From Clostridium neonatale (GTDB lineage: Bacteria; Bacillota; Clostridia; Clostridiales; Clostridiaceae), in the NCBI RefSeq assembly GCF_001458595.1, contig NZ_LN890326.1, positions 22,752 through 86,751 on the forward strand: DNA of 64,000 bases, given 5' to 3'. The notes under the pieces were generated by a model that did not search any database, had not been told where the DNA came from, and was given only the letters and a program-made list of their open reading frames with translations. Within the stretch, counting starts at the first letter, position 1. Every line of letters starts with the position of its first letter. This document shows positions 50,966 to 60,187 of the stretch, one piece after another. Made by a program: the position numbers and the translations under genes.

Positions 50966-52864
50966 ATGAAAAATATGAGGATAGACACGCTAATTAATGT
51001 TTTAGAAGAAACAAATGATGATATATCATCTACATCATTGGCTAAAATTATAGGCGTTAGCGAAAAGACAGTAAGAAATTATATAAAAGAGATTAACCAA
51101 CAAGAAATATATAATATTCAATCTTCCAAAAATGGATATAGATTAATAAAAATGTCCGAAAATCCTAATGATTTTACTATAAATAGTATAGAATACAGAG
51201 AGAATTATCTTATTTCTAAACTTTTAACGAACAAAAATGGAATTTCAATATTTGAGGTGGCAGAAGAATTATCAGTAAGCGAAAGCACAATTATTAATAA
51301 TGTACTACCTAAAATTAAGAGGTTGGCAAATAAATTTCAATTATCAATTCAATCACATAATTATCAATATAGTCTAATTGGAAAAGAAAATCAAAAGAGA
51401 AAATTCATCGGTTATATAGCTACTCATAATAGCTATGGATACTTCACTTCAACTGAAACATTAGAAAAATTATTTCCTTCTATAGACATTAGAAAAACCT
51501 TAAATCAATTACATAATATTTGTCAACAATCTAATTTATTCCTCAATGATTACTCTATGAATAACTTTTTGATTCATATTTTAATTATGTGGATTAGAGT
51601 GCAATCAAATAATACAATCAGTGTAGTAGATAATTACAAAAGTATTGAAAATATTATTTCTTTTTCTGAGCAAAAAGAAGACATAATTAAATTAGCCGAT
51701 TTAATTCAATCACTATTTGTTGATATCCATTTCTCAATTCCACAAAATGAATATCAACAGATAATTGCATTAATAACTCTATCTATTGATAATAGTTATA
51801 ACAATTTAAAGAATTTAATTGAACCCAAATTTATGGATAACATATTAGAGATAGCAAAAGAAGTTTCAACACGCTTTGATATACCTGAATTCGATCATAG
51901 TTTTCTAATGCAATTTTCTAGACATATGTATACTGCCTATCACAGGGCAAAAATGAATATGAGTTATCCTAACCCTATAGCACATCAAATCAAATTGGAT
52001 TATACTCCTGTATACGATATGAGTGTTTATTTTGCTCATAAATTTTCAACAATTTATAATATAACATTAAATGAAGACGAGATTGCTTTCATAGCACTTC
52101 ATTTTGGTGCATATCTAGAAAATAATAAAAATAAATTAGATATGACATCATGTATCATAATATGTGAAAAATATCATAATATCACTAAAAAACTAGTATC
52201 TAAAATCAAGCTTAACTTTCAAAGTGACCTTATTATTTTAGATATTATGTCATTAGATCACTATCTTTCCATTAAGCCTCAAAGTGATTTATTAATTACA
52301 ACTATTGAAACCACAATACCATATCCTTATAAGATACTTATAAATCCAATTTTGACTAAACAAAATATACGGGATATATGGCAAGGTATAGAACAAATTG
52401 AGGAAAAAAAATCATTAAAAAAAGGAAAATTTTTTTTAGAAAAAGCTTTATCCGATTGCTTATATGCAAGAAATGTTTCTTTTAATAACGTCGAAGAATA
52501 TATTAGATTCATGGGCAATATTTGCTATACAAATGATTATATTTCGCCAGAGTTTATTGATGATGTATTATTGAGAGAAGCTGTTTCATCTACTGCTTTT
52601 ACAAATTTCGTTGCTATTCCTCATACAATAAGTCTATATGCAAAAAGTTCATTTATATTTATATTACATAACGACTCACCAATTAATTGGAATAATAAAA
52701 AGGTTAATTTTATTTTAATGATAGGTATTGCTGAAAGTGATATAAGCTCTTTTAATGATACACTTAATTTTTTGATAGATATATTCTCTTCAACTCAAAA
52801 AACATTGAAGATTATGAATACAAATACTTTTGATGATTTTAAAGAAACCCTTATGAATTTATAA
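50966..52864 (+). CDS. PRD-containing BglG/LicR-type transcriptional regulator
   Basis: Likely activator of the divergent beta-glucoside PTS operon. The 632 residues show the LicR/MtlR layout: an N-terminal HTH (SSTSLAKIIGVSEKTVRNYIKEI), a second HTH (SIFEVAEELSVSESTIINNVLPKI), two PRDs (the second ends around NEDEIAFIALHFGAYLEN, with conserved His), an EIIB-like region, and a C-terminal EIIA-Fru/Mtl-like domain with the phosphorylatable His in FVAIPHTIS. Phosphorylation by HPr and EII proteins would tune activity. I start at ATG 50966 because AGGGGGG lies just upstream; a longer in-frame start lacks support. Confidence 0.9.
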   Translation: MKNMRIDTLINVLEETNDDISSTSLAKIIGVSEKTVRNYIKEINQQEIYNIQSSKNGYRLIKMSENPNDFTINSIEYRENYLISKLLTNKNGISIFEVAEELSVSESTIINNVLPKIKRLANKFQLSIQSHNYQYSLIGKENQKRKFIGYIATHNSYGYFTSTETLEKLFPSIDIRKTLNQLHNICQQSNLFLNDYSMNNFLIHILIMWIRVQSNNTISVVDNYKSIENIISFSEQKEDIIKLADLIQSLFVDIHFSIPQNEYQQIIALITLSIDNSYNNLKNLIEPKFMDNILEIAKEVSTRFDIPEFDHSFLMQFSRHMYTAYHRAKMNMSYPNPIAHQIKLDYTPVYDMSVYFAHKFSTIYNITLNEDEIAFIALHFGAYLENNKNKLDMTSCIIICEKYHNITKKLVSKIKLNFQSDLIILDIMSLDHYLSIKPQSDLLITTIETTIPYPYKILINPILTKQNIRDIWQGIEQIEEKKSLKKGKFFLEKALSDCLYARNVSFNNVEEYIRFMGNICYTNDYISPEFIDDVLLREAVSSTAFTNFVAIPHTISLYAKSSFIFILHNDSPINWNNKKVNFILMIGIAESDISSFNDTLNFLIDIFSSTQKTLKIMNTNTFDDFKETLMNL

Positions 52865-52951
52865 TATGAATTGTCAAGCGAAGTAAACAATTAACTTATT
52901 CTTTTTTTATGCTTCATGGTATTTCTCTATAATAAATTCCATCATAAAAAT

Positions 52952-52988
52952 AACAGCTCCAAGTTTACGTTTCCCTTGGAGCTGTTTA
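52952..52988. terminator. Bidirectional terminator
   Basis: 12-bp perfect stem (52952-52963 with 52975-52986) between convergent genes, with T-rich flanks on both strands. Confidence 0.85.
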
Positions 52989-52991
52989 TTT

Positions 52992-53240
52992 TTATTCAAA
53001 ATCAAAATTATTCACAATCTCTGTAGTTTTATCCACATAATTTTCAACAGCTTGGTCAATTTCATCACAAATATATTTTAAACTGCATCCTTCACATTTA
53101 TTAAGTATGCCTTCCTCTAACAAAGAGCATTTTAAGTCATCCTCAAAAGTGGAATTTCTAATAGCGAGAGCTATTTGCTTTTTATCATATACCTCTCCTT
53201 CTTCTGATTTAATTTTAATTTCATTCTTAAACATATCCAC
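52992..53240 (-). CDS. Small protein with Cys cluster, unknown function
   Basis: About 82 residues. The only motif is CSLLEEGILNKCEGCSLKYICDEID, where Cys residues spaced as C-x2-C-x5-C could bind metal. I suggest GTG 53238-53240 as start, six bases after GGAG; an ATG at 53252 in the same frame overlaps that site. A degenerate copy of its 3' half lies at 54785-54890. Function unknown. Confidence 0.65.
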   Translation of the reverse strand: MDMFKNEIKIKSEEGEVYDKKQIALAIRNSTFEDDLKCSLLEEGILNKCEGCSLKYICDEIDQAVENYVDKTTEIVNNFDFE

Positions 53241-53389
53241 AACACACTCCATAATTTATTTGCAGCTTAAAAATTTATTCAATAGCTAGTATCTGTAAAA
53301 CCACCACTTCTTCAAATAGAAGTTAACTGTTACACACTAATGAATAGGCTAAACTTAATCTGCTACTATTATGGATATATGTTTTAAAC

Positions 53390-53797
53390 TTAAACATTAC
53401 TGGCATCATTCAATTCAAACAGATTTCCTTCTGGATCTCTGAAATAGGTGCAACGCATCCCCCATGCTTCAATGTGTTGTGGTTCTCCAAGAAACATCAC
53501 CCCTGCTTCTTTCAGACGCAGATAATCTCCATCTAAGTCAAGTGTTGGGATGACTGCCACAACAGTATCTGGCTGTGTGCTGACATTTGGTTGTTCATAC
53601 CCTTGAAACATTGGCATAGCTTCTCCTGCAAAAATAGCAAAGCAAGGTGGTGTATTGTTACTTGTGGCAAAAGAGGTGTACGGTCCATTTCTATCGCCCC
53701 AAACTGCAATCAAGCCAATTTTCTCTGTGTAAAAGTCAAAGCATTCTCCATAATTTTTTCGCACTAGAATACGAATTGTTGTTTCATTAAATTTCAT
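53390..53797 (-). CDS. VOC (glyoxalase/bleomycin resistance) superfamily protein
   Basis: A 135-residue vicinal-oxygen-chelate protein: repeated beta-alpha-beta-beta modules, with the typical end CTYFRDPEGNLFELND where Glu is a metal ligand in many members. Could be a dioxygenase, glyoxalase or binding/resistance protein; the sequence does not decide. It is 48 bp downstream of an AraC-type regulator on the same strand. Its GC content is visibly higher than its neighbours, suggesting recent acquisition. Confidence 0.85.
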   Translation of the reverse strand: MKFNETTIRILVRKNYGECFDFYTEKIGLIAVWGDRNGPYTSFATSNNTPPCFAIFAGEAMPMFQGYEQPNVSTQPDTVVAVIPTLDLDGDYLRLKEAGVMFLGEPQHIEAWGMRCTYFRDPEGNLFELNDASNV

Positions 53798-53845
53798 TTC
53801 TATAACTCCTCTCTTTTTGTTTAATATTACAAAGATATTATAGAT

Positions 53846-54679
53846 TTAAAATTTTGCTATTTCACTGTAAAAATCGGACATATTATTTCTATATTCTTGA
53901 GGTGTAATACCACATACAATTTTAAAATCTTTTACAAAGTGAGAAACATCATAATATCCTAGTTTCTCACATATGAAAGCTAATCCATTTTCTTTTTTAT
54001 TTAGAAGCTGAATAGCTTTGTTTATTCTCACTAATCTGGAAAAGAATTTCATACTCATACCGAGATATAGATTAAACAACCGATTTAGGTGTCTTGAACA
54101 ATAAAAGACATTATTTGAAATTTCTATAGAAGTCATAACCCCTTCCATTTGAATGATGCCTTTGATAGCAAGTTCAAGCTCCTTAGGATATCGAACTTTA
54201 GTACTTAGAATTAGTTTTTTTTCAAATTCCAGTAATAATTCATCTACAGATAAAGAAGTTATAAAAATATTTCGCATTGCTATATCCAATGAATTATCAA
54301 TCAATGAAAATGGTATAATCTGGTCAGTCAGTTTCTTTTGATTTATTTTGGTAAAAGGAAAAAATCCTGCTGGTTGAAATTCAATAATGAATATGGCATC
54401 ACATTTATTTGCAATATCACCTACTTTGATTGACTTTGTGGTTGGTCCAAATAAAAAACTATAAAGTTCAGCATTGTAATTGAATAGTACAAGAGTAGCA
54501 CTACCATGAGGCATAATAGTATAATCATCTGAAATAATTGATTTATTAGGAAAGCTGATTGTGAAATTGGATATCAAGCTCCTAAGTTGCTCACATGGTA
54601 ATAAGTAGACAAAATTTTCTTCACGAATAAGTATCTTTCTACCTGTAGATATATTCTCAAGACTTCTCTTATTTATCAT
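53846..54679 (-). CDS. AraC-family transcriptional regulator
   Basis: A 277-residue regulator. The C-terminal 100 residues hold two AraC-type helix-turn-helix modules (SIEISNNVFYCSRHLNRLFNLYLGMSMKFFSRLVRINKAIQLL and LAFICEKLGYYDVSHFVKDFKIVCGITPQEYR). The N-terminal region resembles the effector domain of DUF6597-type AraC proteins. Start at ATG 54677-54679 with AAGGA upstream; a GTG at 54721 is in frame but has no ribosome binding site. It may regulate the VOC gene that follows. Confidence 0.88.
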   Translation of the reverse strand: MINKRSLENISTGRKILIREENFVYLLPCEQLRSLISNFTISFPNKSIISDDYTIMPHGSATLVLFNYNAELYSFLFGPTTKSIKVGDIANKCDAIFIIEFQPAGFFPFTKINQKKLTDQIIPFSLIDNSLDIAMRNIFITSLSVDELLLEFEKKLILSTKVRYPKELELAIKGIIQMEGVMTSIEISNNVFYCSRHLNRLFNLYLGMSMKFFSRLVRINKAIQLLNKKENGLAFICEKLGYYDVSHFVKDFKIVCGITPQEYRNNMSDFYSEIAKF

Positions 54680-54784
54680 TTTCTCTTTTTTCCTTTTTTT
54701 AGATTTGTTAACTAAAATCACTCATATACATATATGATACATATCATTTAAGAACTTTAAAAGAAGTTTTACCTAATAATATAT

Positions 54785-54890
54785 AAAAAATTATTCACAA
54801 TCTCTGTAGTTTTATCCACATAATTTTCAAAAACTTGGTCAATTCCATCACAAATATATTTTAAGTCACCCTTCACACTTATTAAATATG
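54785..54890 (-). pseudogene. Degenerate copy of the 3' half of the gene at 52992
   Basis: The minus strand reads GIFNKCEG, stop, LKYICDGIDQVFENYVDKTT.., which matches the C-terminal half of the Cys-cluster protein at 52992-53240 at most positions. Part of the CxxC region is lost, giving an in-frame TGA. The copies flank the AraC/VOC gene pair. Confidence 0.8.
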
Positions 54891-55149
54891 CCCTTAGCCA
54901 GCATTTTATAAGCAAATTCTTATATTCTTGAGTTCTCATATTCTTAAATTCTAAAAAATATAAATTCTTAAATTCTTAAGAACTTTAGATTTTATAATAA
55001 ATACTCATATATCTTTTAAGAGGGTACATAAAAATATCTCTAAGAAACTTCCAAAGAAAGATACAAATAATGCATAGGAAAATGATATCAAATATAACGA
55101 AGAATACTTGAAAATATTATTTAAGAACTGCTAAAGGAGGATATAGTTT
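54891..55149. other. Intergenic with TTCTTAAATTCT-type short repeats
   Basis: AT-rich spacer containing several near-repeats of ATTCTTAAATTC (54918-54985). No ORF with a ribosome binding site until 55150. Confidence 0.5.
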
Positions 55150-55674
55150 ATGCCTAAGAAAAGAACATCAAAGGTTGTTAAAAATGATTTTGAATATGAT
55201 GAAGGTGAAGTATGTGGATTTACCAGTGAAGTTCCTACAGATGGTAATTGTATATCTTCCTTTTCTTTCGATGATGATTCTGATGTTAAAGATTTTGAAA
55301 CTAACTCCAAATCTAATATTAATACTCATATTAGAACAGATAATAAGCCCAATTCTAAAATTGATACTATTTCATCTAGTAACACCAATAATCAAAATAG
55401 CATAACTGATTCTATTAGAATCAAAAATCCTCGTATCTCTACAAAAGAAATATTTGATAACAGAAGGACTCCACTTCCTAATGGTGCTGCCCCTGCTATT
55501 GATGGTGAAACTCCAACTATAAAAAGAAGTTACACTCTTAGAAGCTCCACAATAAGAAAAATAAATGAATTAAAAAGTATACATCCTGACATTAATGTAT
55601 GTGTAAGCACAATAGTTGATATAGCTATAGATTGCTACTATAACCACATTGTAAATGAAGGTGGAAATCAATAA
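55150..55674 (+). CDS. Ribbon-helix-helix-like protein with disordered N terminus
   Basis: A 174-residue protein. Residues 1-115 are low-complexity (Ser, Asn, Asp, Thr) with no fold visible. Residues 122-165 (IKRSYTLRSSTIRKINELKSIHPDINVCVSTIVDIAIDCYYNHI) look like a CopG/ParD-type ribbon-helix-helix: a short strand followed by two helices. It is probably DNA-binding. AAAGGAGG precedes ATG 55150. The next gene on the strand is a YvrJ-family protein, 156 bp later. Confidence 0.72.
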   Translation: MPKKRTSKVVKNDFEYDEGEVCGFTSEVPTDGNCISSFSFDDDSDVKDFETNSKSNINTHIRTDNKPNSKIDTISSSNTNNQNSITDSIRIKNPRISTKEIFDNRRTPLPNGAAPAIDGETPTIKRSYTLRSSTIRKINELKSIHPDINVCVSTIVDIAIDCYYNHIVNEGGNQ

Positions 55675-55830
55675 CTGAATTTTTAATATATATGTTCTAA
55701 TTATGATTCTTCATTTGAATCTACGCTGAAGCTAGTTAGGATTTATATGCTGAATGTAGAAAATTTATTAGAACTTATATATGAAATAATATTTTTTCTA
55801 TCATATATCCTTTATAGGAGGTGAAAAATT

Positions 55831-56019
55831 ATGGAGGTAAATGAACTTATGAATCTTATTGTTAATAATGGTTTTGCTATAGCTGTTGCTGCATATTTGC
55901 TGATTCGCTTGGAAAAACAGATTAATAACTTATCTAATTCAATTAACAAATTAAATACCATAATATCAACCAAGCTTGGAGTTGTTATAGATAATGATGA
56001 TTCTGATAAAATAGCTTGA
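55831..56019 (+). CDS. YvrJ family small membrane protein
   Basis: A 62-residue protein of the YvrJ family: a short start, a membrane span NNGFAIAVAAYLLIRLE and an amphipathic helix LSNSINKLNTIIS after it. YvrJ proteins resemble the holin-like BhlA proteins, but the role is unknown. AGGAGG precedes ATG with ideal spacing. A strong terminator follows. Confidence 0.85.
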   Translation: MEVNELMNLIVNNGFAIAVAAYLLIRLEKQINNLSNSINKLNTIISTKLGVVIDNDDSDKIA

Positions 56020-56022
56020 GAA

Positions 56023-56069
56023 AAAGGCATGAAACACTTTAAATAATTTTCAAAGTGTTTCATGCCTTT
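56023..56069 (+). terminator. Terminator after yvrJ-like gene
   Basis: 18-bp perfect stem (56023-56040 with 56052-56069), immediately downstream of the stop codon, with a short T-rich tail. Confidence 0.88.
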
Positions 56070-56155
56070 AAACTTGTCTACATTTAAAATTACAACTTCC
56101 CAAGTATTAAGTAATTTAAATCGAAATATTTTATATTTTCATATACATAAAAAAT

Positions 56156-56188
56156 CAAAAAAATTGCCTAAATTTTAGGCAATTTTTT
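56156..56188 (-). terminator. Terminator of the ZnPLC-like gene
   Basis: 10-bp stem AAATTGCCTA/TAGGCAATTT with U-rich flanks on both strands, 6 bp beyond the stop codon at 56194. Confidence 0.8.
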
Positions 56189-56193
56189 TGATT

Positions 56194-56778
56194 TTATATA
56201 ACCTTTTTAATCTTACTTTCATTAGTAAGTACATTATTTAAAATCATATTTAAGATACTGTCACAAACATAGTATGCGAACGTTAGATCATTATTAAAAT
56301 CTATCACACTCTCATATTGCTTTTGTAAATCTATCAAAAAATCTTTAGTGGCATTTGGATTTATTTTCGCAGTTAATATACCTCCCGGTATAAATGTTTT
56401 GCTTTTTTTAGCTAATCTCTTCTCATATAACATATGATCTTTCATTATTTTTGTACTAGTACATTCCCATCTATAATAATGTGGAGCACAAAAATAATCA
56501 CATAAAAAATGGCAAACAACACCTAATTCTTCACTGAACTTAGCCATCGTCATTCCATAGTGTACATCATATATAGTAAGAGATGATAAATATAATATCT
56601 TATTAATTACCATATCTATACTTTCATCAAAATAGTGTCTTATACGTTTATATTGTGGAACACAGTCTGGTTTTACGTTCCCCCATATAAATCTATTTTT
56701 ATTAATTAGAGAGATAGCTTCGGTATTAGAATACTTAAGTATATTCCCTCCCATTAGTTTATGATTATTTATCATCAA
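56194..56778 (-). CDS. Zinc-dependent phospholipase C family protein
   Basis: A 194-residue clostridial protein of the zinc-dependent phospholipase C family. Histidines and acidic residues with PLC-like spacing appear in KPDCVPQYKRIRHYFDES, YDVHYGMTMAKFSEELGVVCHFLCDYFCAPHYYRWE. No signal peptide is visible, unlike secreted alpha-toxin, so it is probably a cytoplasmic relative and not a toxin. Start may be TTG 56778 or the next ATG codon; GGATGTG lies upstream. Confidence 0.78.
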   Translation of the reverse strand: MMINNHKLMGGNILKYSNTEAISLINKNRFIWGNVKPDCVPQYKRIRHYFDESIDMVINKILYLSSLTIYDVHYGMTMAKFSEELGVVCHFLCDYFCAPHYYRWECTSTKIMKDHMLYEKRLAKKSKTFIPGGILTAKINPNATKDFLIDLQKQYESVIDFNNDLTFAYYVCDSILNMILNNVLTNESKIKKVI

Positions 56779-56935
56779 GATTTAATCACATCCTTCATTC
56801 TCTAATTACAATAATAATATTAAAATAACATAATCATTTCAATGCAAATTTTATTACTAAATTGTAAATTTAATATATATTATTATAATAATACTATATC
56901 AGGATGTTTACAATAAATTCATAATTAAAAATTTA

Positions 56936-57661
56936 TTAAATTAATTTACTAACTTCTTCTTCCATTAATATAGTTACATCTCTATGCATATTAAGCATAG
57001 TTGATGGATTATTAGTTGTGATCACACCTTTTAATAATTCTCTTACAACATCAGCTTTGTTTGTTCCTTTAACTATTAAAATTATTTTTTTTGATTTTAA
57101 AATTTGACCTAATCCCATAGTTATTGCTTCTGTTGGCACATCTTCTATTTTATCAAAAAATCTTGAATTCGCTTCTATAGTACTTTGTGTTAATCCAGTT
57201 TTATGTGTACCTGCTATTAATACTTCATCAGGTTCATTAAATCCTATATGGCCATTAACGCCAATTCCAAGTATTTGTACATCAATTCCACCTAGCTCGT
57301 CAATTTTCTTATCATAGTTCTTAGCTTCTTCTTCAATATTTTCTGCTACACCACTTGGTACAAAAGTTCTTTCCTTATTAATATTAATATGATCGAATAA
57401 TTTGTTATTCATGAAATATCTATAGCTTTGTGGATTATCTCCATTTAAACCTATATATTCATCTAAATTAATAGTTGTAACATTTGAGAAATCTATTTCT
57501 CCATTTCTATTCATTTCAATAAGATTATTGTATAAACCTTCAGGAGTACTTCCTGTTGCTAATCCTAATACAGAGTTTGGTTTTTCATTAACAGTCTCTT
57601 TAATCATGTTTGCTGCTAACTTACTCATTTCATTATAATCTTTTGTAATAATAACTTTCAT
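56936..57661 (-). CDS. nagB: Glucosamine-6-phosphate deaminase
   Basis: Converts glucosamine 6-phosphate to fructose 6-phosphate and ammonia, feeding amino sugars into glycolysis. The 241 residues include LGLATGSTPEGLY, TTINLDEYIGL and GVNGHIGFNEP with catalytic Asp and His residues. It is the last gene of the sigma-54-driven PTS operon, separated from IIC by 105 bp that hold a 16-bp hairpin. Confidence 0.96.
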   Translation of the reverse strand: MKVIITKDYNEMSKLAANMIKETVNEKPNSVLGLATGSTPEGLYNNLIEMNRNGEIDFSNVTTINLDEYIGLNGDNPQSYRYFMNNKLFDHININKERTFVPSGVAENIEEEAKNYDKKIDELGGIDVQILGIGVNGHIGFNEPDEVLIAGTHKTGLTQSTIEANSRFFDKIEDVPTEAITMGLGQILKSKKIILIVKGTNKADVVRELLKGVITTNNPSTMLNMHRDVTILMEEEVSKLI

Positions 57662-57703
57662 AACATATCCCTGCTTTCTTTATATTCTTAATATTTATGT
57701 AGA

Positions 57704-57743
57704 ATCTTAGCTAAAGTTTTATCATTTAAACTTTAGCTAAGAT
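57704..57743 (-). terminator. Hairpin between IIC and nagB
   Basis: Perfect 16-bp stem (57704-57719 with 57728-57743) with an 8-base loop but no U-tract on the minus strand. It may separate or differentially stabilise the IIC and nagB messages. Confidence 0.55.
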
Positions 57744-57766
57744 TTCTTCAACTCAACTTAATACTG

Positions 57767-59059
57767 TTATACTGTTACTTGATTTTCTACTTTATTAGCT
57801 GCTGCATTTTCTTGCTTAGCTGCCATAGCTACAAATGGAAGATATATTACCACTGCTGCTGCTAGACAAATAAGTGCTGTTATACCACCTCTGATTGAGT
57901 TAGTAGAAAGTATTGCCCCTAGAATTGGTGGTGTTGTCCAACCAGCCATAACTACAACTTTTGGAGCAAATCCGATTGCTGTTAATGCATAAGCTATTAC
58001 TGTACATGCCATAGGTGCTAATATAAATGGTACAAAATAAATTGGATTTAATATTATTGGCATACCAAAAATTACTGGTTCGTTAATATTGAAACATCCT
58101 GGTGCTATACCTAAACCTACCATCATTTTTTGTTGCGCACTCTTTCTTTTTGCAATTATTAATATTGCTATAAGTAACGCAATTGTTGTTCCAGATCCAC
58201 CCATGTTTACATATGAATCTATAAATTGACTGTTTAGTATATATTCAGCTGGCTTACCATTTGCAAAAGCTTCTGTATTTAATATAGTTAATGGTAATAA
58301 TAATGCATTTATAATTGGAGCCATGATATTTGAACCATGTAAACCAAAGAACCATAATAAATGAATCATAAATACTATTACTAGAACTCCGCCTAAGCTT
58401 CCAGCTACACCTTGAAGTGGTGCTTGAATAACATTAAATAAAGCTTGGTGTATATCTGGCAATCCTAATACTTTAAATATTTCTAAAATTCCTGCTGTAA
58501 CACATAGAACTACAATAGATGGAATTAATGCTGCAAAAGATTTTGCTACTGCTGGTGGCACACCATCAGGCATTTTTATTACTAACTTAGGATTTCCTAT
58601 TAACTTAACAAAGATTTCTGTTGCAATAATTGCAACTATAATAGCAACAAACAAACCTTGTGAACCTACAAAAGTAAGTGGTAATGTACCATCTTCTGTT
58701 GTTTTATATAACATCCATGATGCTGCTACTGATACAACACCTGCTGATAAGCCATCTTTATCATAAGATCTTGCTAAATGATATGATATTGAAAAAACTA
58801 CCAATATTGACATAAGTCCAAATGAAGCATTCCAGATGTCACCACCAAAGTTCTTCCAGTTGGCTGGTAATAACCAATTCATAAAGTTTTGATAGAACTC
58901 AAACCCTAAATTATTAAATAATGTAGCAAAGGCACCAGCCATAATTAATGGAGTTAAAGTAGCAAATCCATCACGAATTGCAACTAAATGTCTTTGTGAT
59001 CCTATTTTAGCCGCTATTGGAATAAAATGTTCTTCCATCCATTCAAAAAACTTATTCAT
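57767..59059 (-). CDS. PTS lactose/cellobiose-family IIC permease (second operon)
   Basis: A 430-residue sugar permease of the PTS with about ten membrane spans. The NEP-containing signature GIAPGCFNINEPVIFGMPIILNPIYFVPF lies near residue 320. It belongs to the lactose/cellobiose (ChbC/CelB) family, whose members move disaccharides such as chitobiose. It is separated from its IIA and IIB genes by the kinase and the MupG-like gene, unlike the usual compact order. Confidence 0.93.
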   Translation of the reverse strand: MNKFFEWMEEHFIPIAAKIGSQRHLVAIRDGFATLTPLIMAGAFATLFNNLGFEFYQNFMNWLLPANWKNFGGDIWNASFGLMSILVVFSISYHLARSYDKDGLSAGVVSVAASWMLYKTTEDGTLPLTFVGSQGLFVAIIVAIIATEIFVKLIGNPKLVIKMPDGVPPAVAKSFAALIPSIVVLCVTAGILEIFKVLGLPDIHQALFNVIQAPLQGVAGSLGGVLVIVFMIHLLWFFGLHGSNIMAPIINALLLPLTILNTEAFANGKPAEYILNSQFIDSYVNMGGSGTTIALLIAILIIAKRKSAQQKMMVGLGIAPGCFNINEPVIFGMPIILNPIYFVPFILAPMACTVIAYALTAIGFAPKVVVMAGWTTPPILGAILSTNSIRGGITALICLAAAVVIYLPFVAMAAKQENAAANKVENQVTV

Positions 59060-59083
59060 AATATATTCTCCCCTTTATTAATA

Positions 59084-60175
59084 TTATTTTTCTTCTATAA
59101 AACCAAAACTACTCCATGGCTCTATATAATCTAATAGGAATTTTTCTTCGTCAACTATTTTCCCTATAACATTAGTTTTACCTTCGTTTTTCATTTCCTT
59201 TAAGGCTATTTGAAGTTCTCCTGCATATCTAGTATACAAATCAGAATCTATCAAAATATCCCCTCTTTGAATATTCGGCGTATTTATAGGAGGAAAACTT
59301 TCATTTTTATACTTAACTCTGCTTTGAGTAGATCTTATCATGTACTCAGAAACATCACCTCTATTATAGTGATATTCTTCTAATACAATCTTTCTATCTA
59401 ACTCTCTAGCACTTTCATCAAATTTGACTTTGAATGTTATTTTTTCCTTATTAAGTTCGCTTAATAATTTTAGTTCCTCTTCACTAGCAAAAGAATTAGC
59501 TATTATAATATCATCCACAAAGCCTGTTGCCATTAAATGTTTTGCTTGAACATCAATTGGAAGCTCCCTATGCATTTCTAATGTACATAGTCCCTCTGAT
59601 ACTGGCCAAGGACCATATTTTGCACTTGGAGAATTAACAAATGCTGCTACATTAATCCCTAGTTCTTTAAATTGTTTTGAACATTTAATGAAGTGATCTA
59701 ATGACAGTCCTGTATATCTATGTGGATAGAAATTATGACATCCATATAAATTATTTAAATTAGCTTTATATGATAATATATTATCTATATATCTTGTACC
59801 ATTGCTTACATTTAACTCTATTTTCAATCCATATTCATTAAATGACATTATAGCTTCTTCTTGGCCACTAAATCCCATATCTAGTCTTATACCATCTAAT
59901 CCCATATCTTTGAATACTTTTAAGTCATATATAGATGCGCCTAAATTCTTGAAGATAGTTGGATCTAAATCTGCAATAACTTCCATATTTTCTTCTTTTG
60001 CAGCCTTAAGCATAACCTTAAATTCACTTATTACATCATCTACATTCTTATCCGCCACAGATAATAAACATGTAAAAATTCTTTTAAAGCCATATTTTCC
60101 TGCCAAATGAATATAATCCACTATTTCATCTATTTCTGTATGATTTGGATAAACCGAAATTCCTAACCTTTTCAT
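59084..60175 (-). CDS. MupG-family TIM-barrel protein (DUF871), 6-phospho-N-acetylmuramidase-like
   Basis: The MupG family cleaves MurNAc-6-phosphate-GlcNAc inside the cell. The 363-residue TIM barrel begins MKRLGISVYPNHTEIDEIVDYI, has DLDPTIFKNLGAS and a conserved GCHNFYPHRYTGLS block, and ends in a small beta domain (IDSDLYTRYAGELQIALKEM). Its neighbours are PTS components, an amino-sugar kinase and nagB, which fits. Family membership is clear; that this protein hydrolyses the muramyl disaccharide is inference. Confidence 0.85.
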   Translation of the reverse strand: MKRLGISVYPNHTEIDEIVDYIHLAGKYGFKRIFTCLLSVADKNVDDVISEFKVMLKAAKEENMEVIADLDPTIFKNLGASIYDLKVFKDMGLDGIRLDMGFSGQEEAIMSFNEYGLKIELNVSNGTRYIDNILSYKANLNNLYGCHNFYPHRYTGLSLDHFIKCSKQFKELGINVAAFVNSPSAKYGPWPVSEGLCTLEMHRELPIDVQAKHLMATGFVDDIIIANSFASEEELKLLSELNKEKITFKVKFDESARELDRKIVLEEYHYNRGDVSEYMIRSTQSRVKYKNESFPPINTPNIQRGDILIDSDLYTRYAGELQIALKEMKNEGKTNVIGKIVDEEKFLLDYIEPWSSFGFIEEK

Positions 60176-60187
60176 TAATAATCACCT

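Noticed and set aside
55175..55405. Overlapping plus-strand frame in the gene at 55150
   Set aside because: Hydrophobic shadow of a low-complexity region; the strong ribosome binding site belongs to 55150.
56194..56778. Alpha-toxin-like secreted phospholipase
   Set aside because: No signal peptide and only family-level similarity; nothing supports a toxin role.
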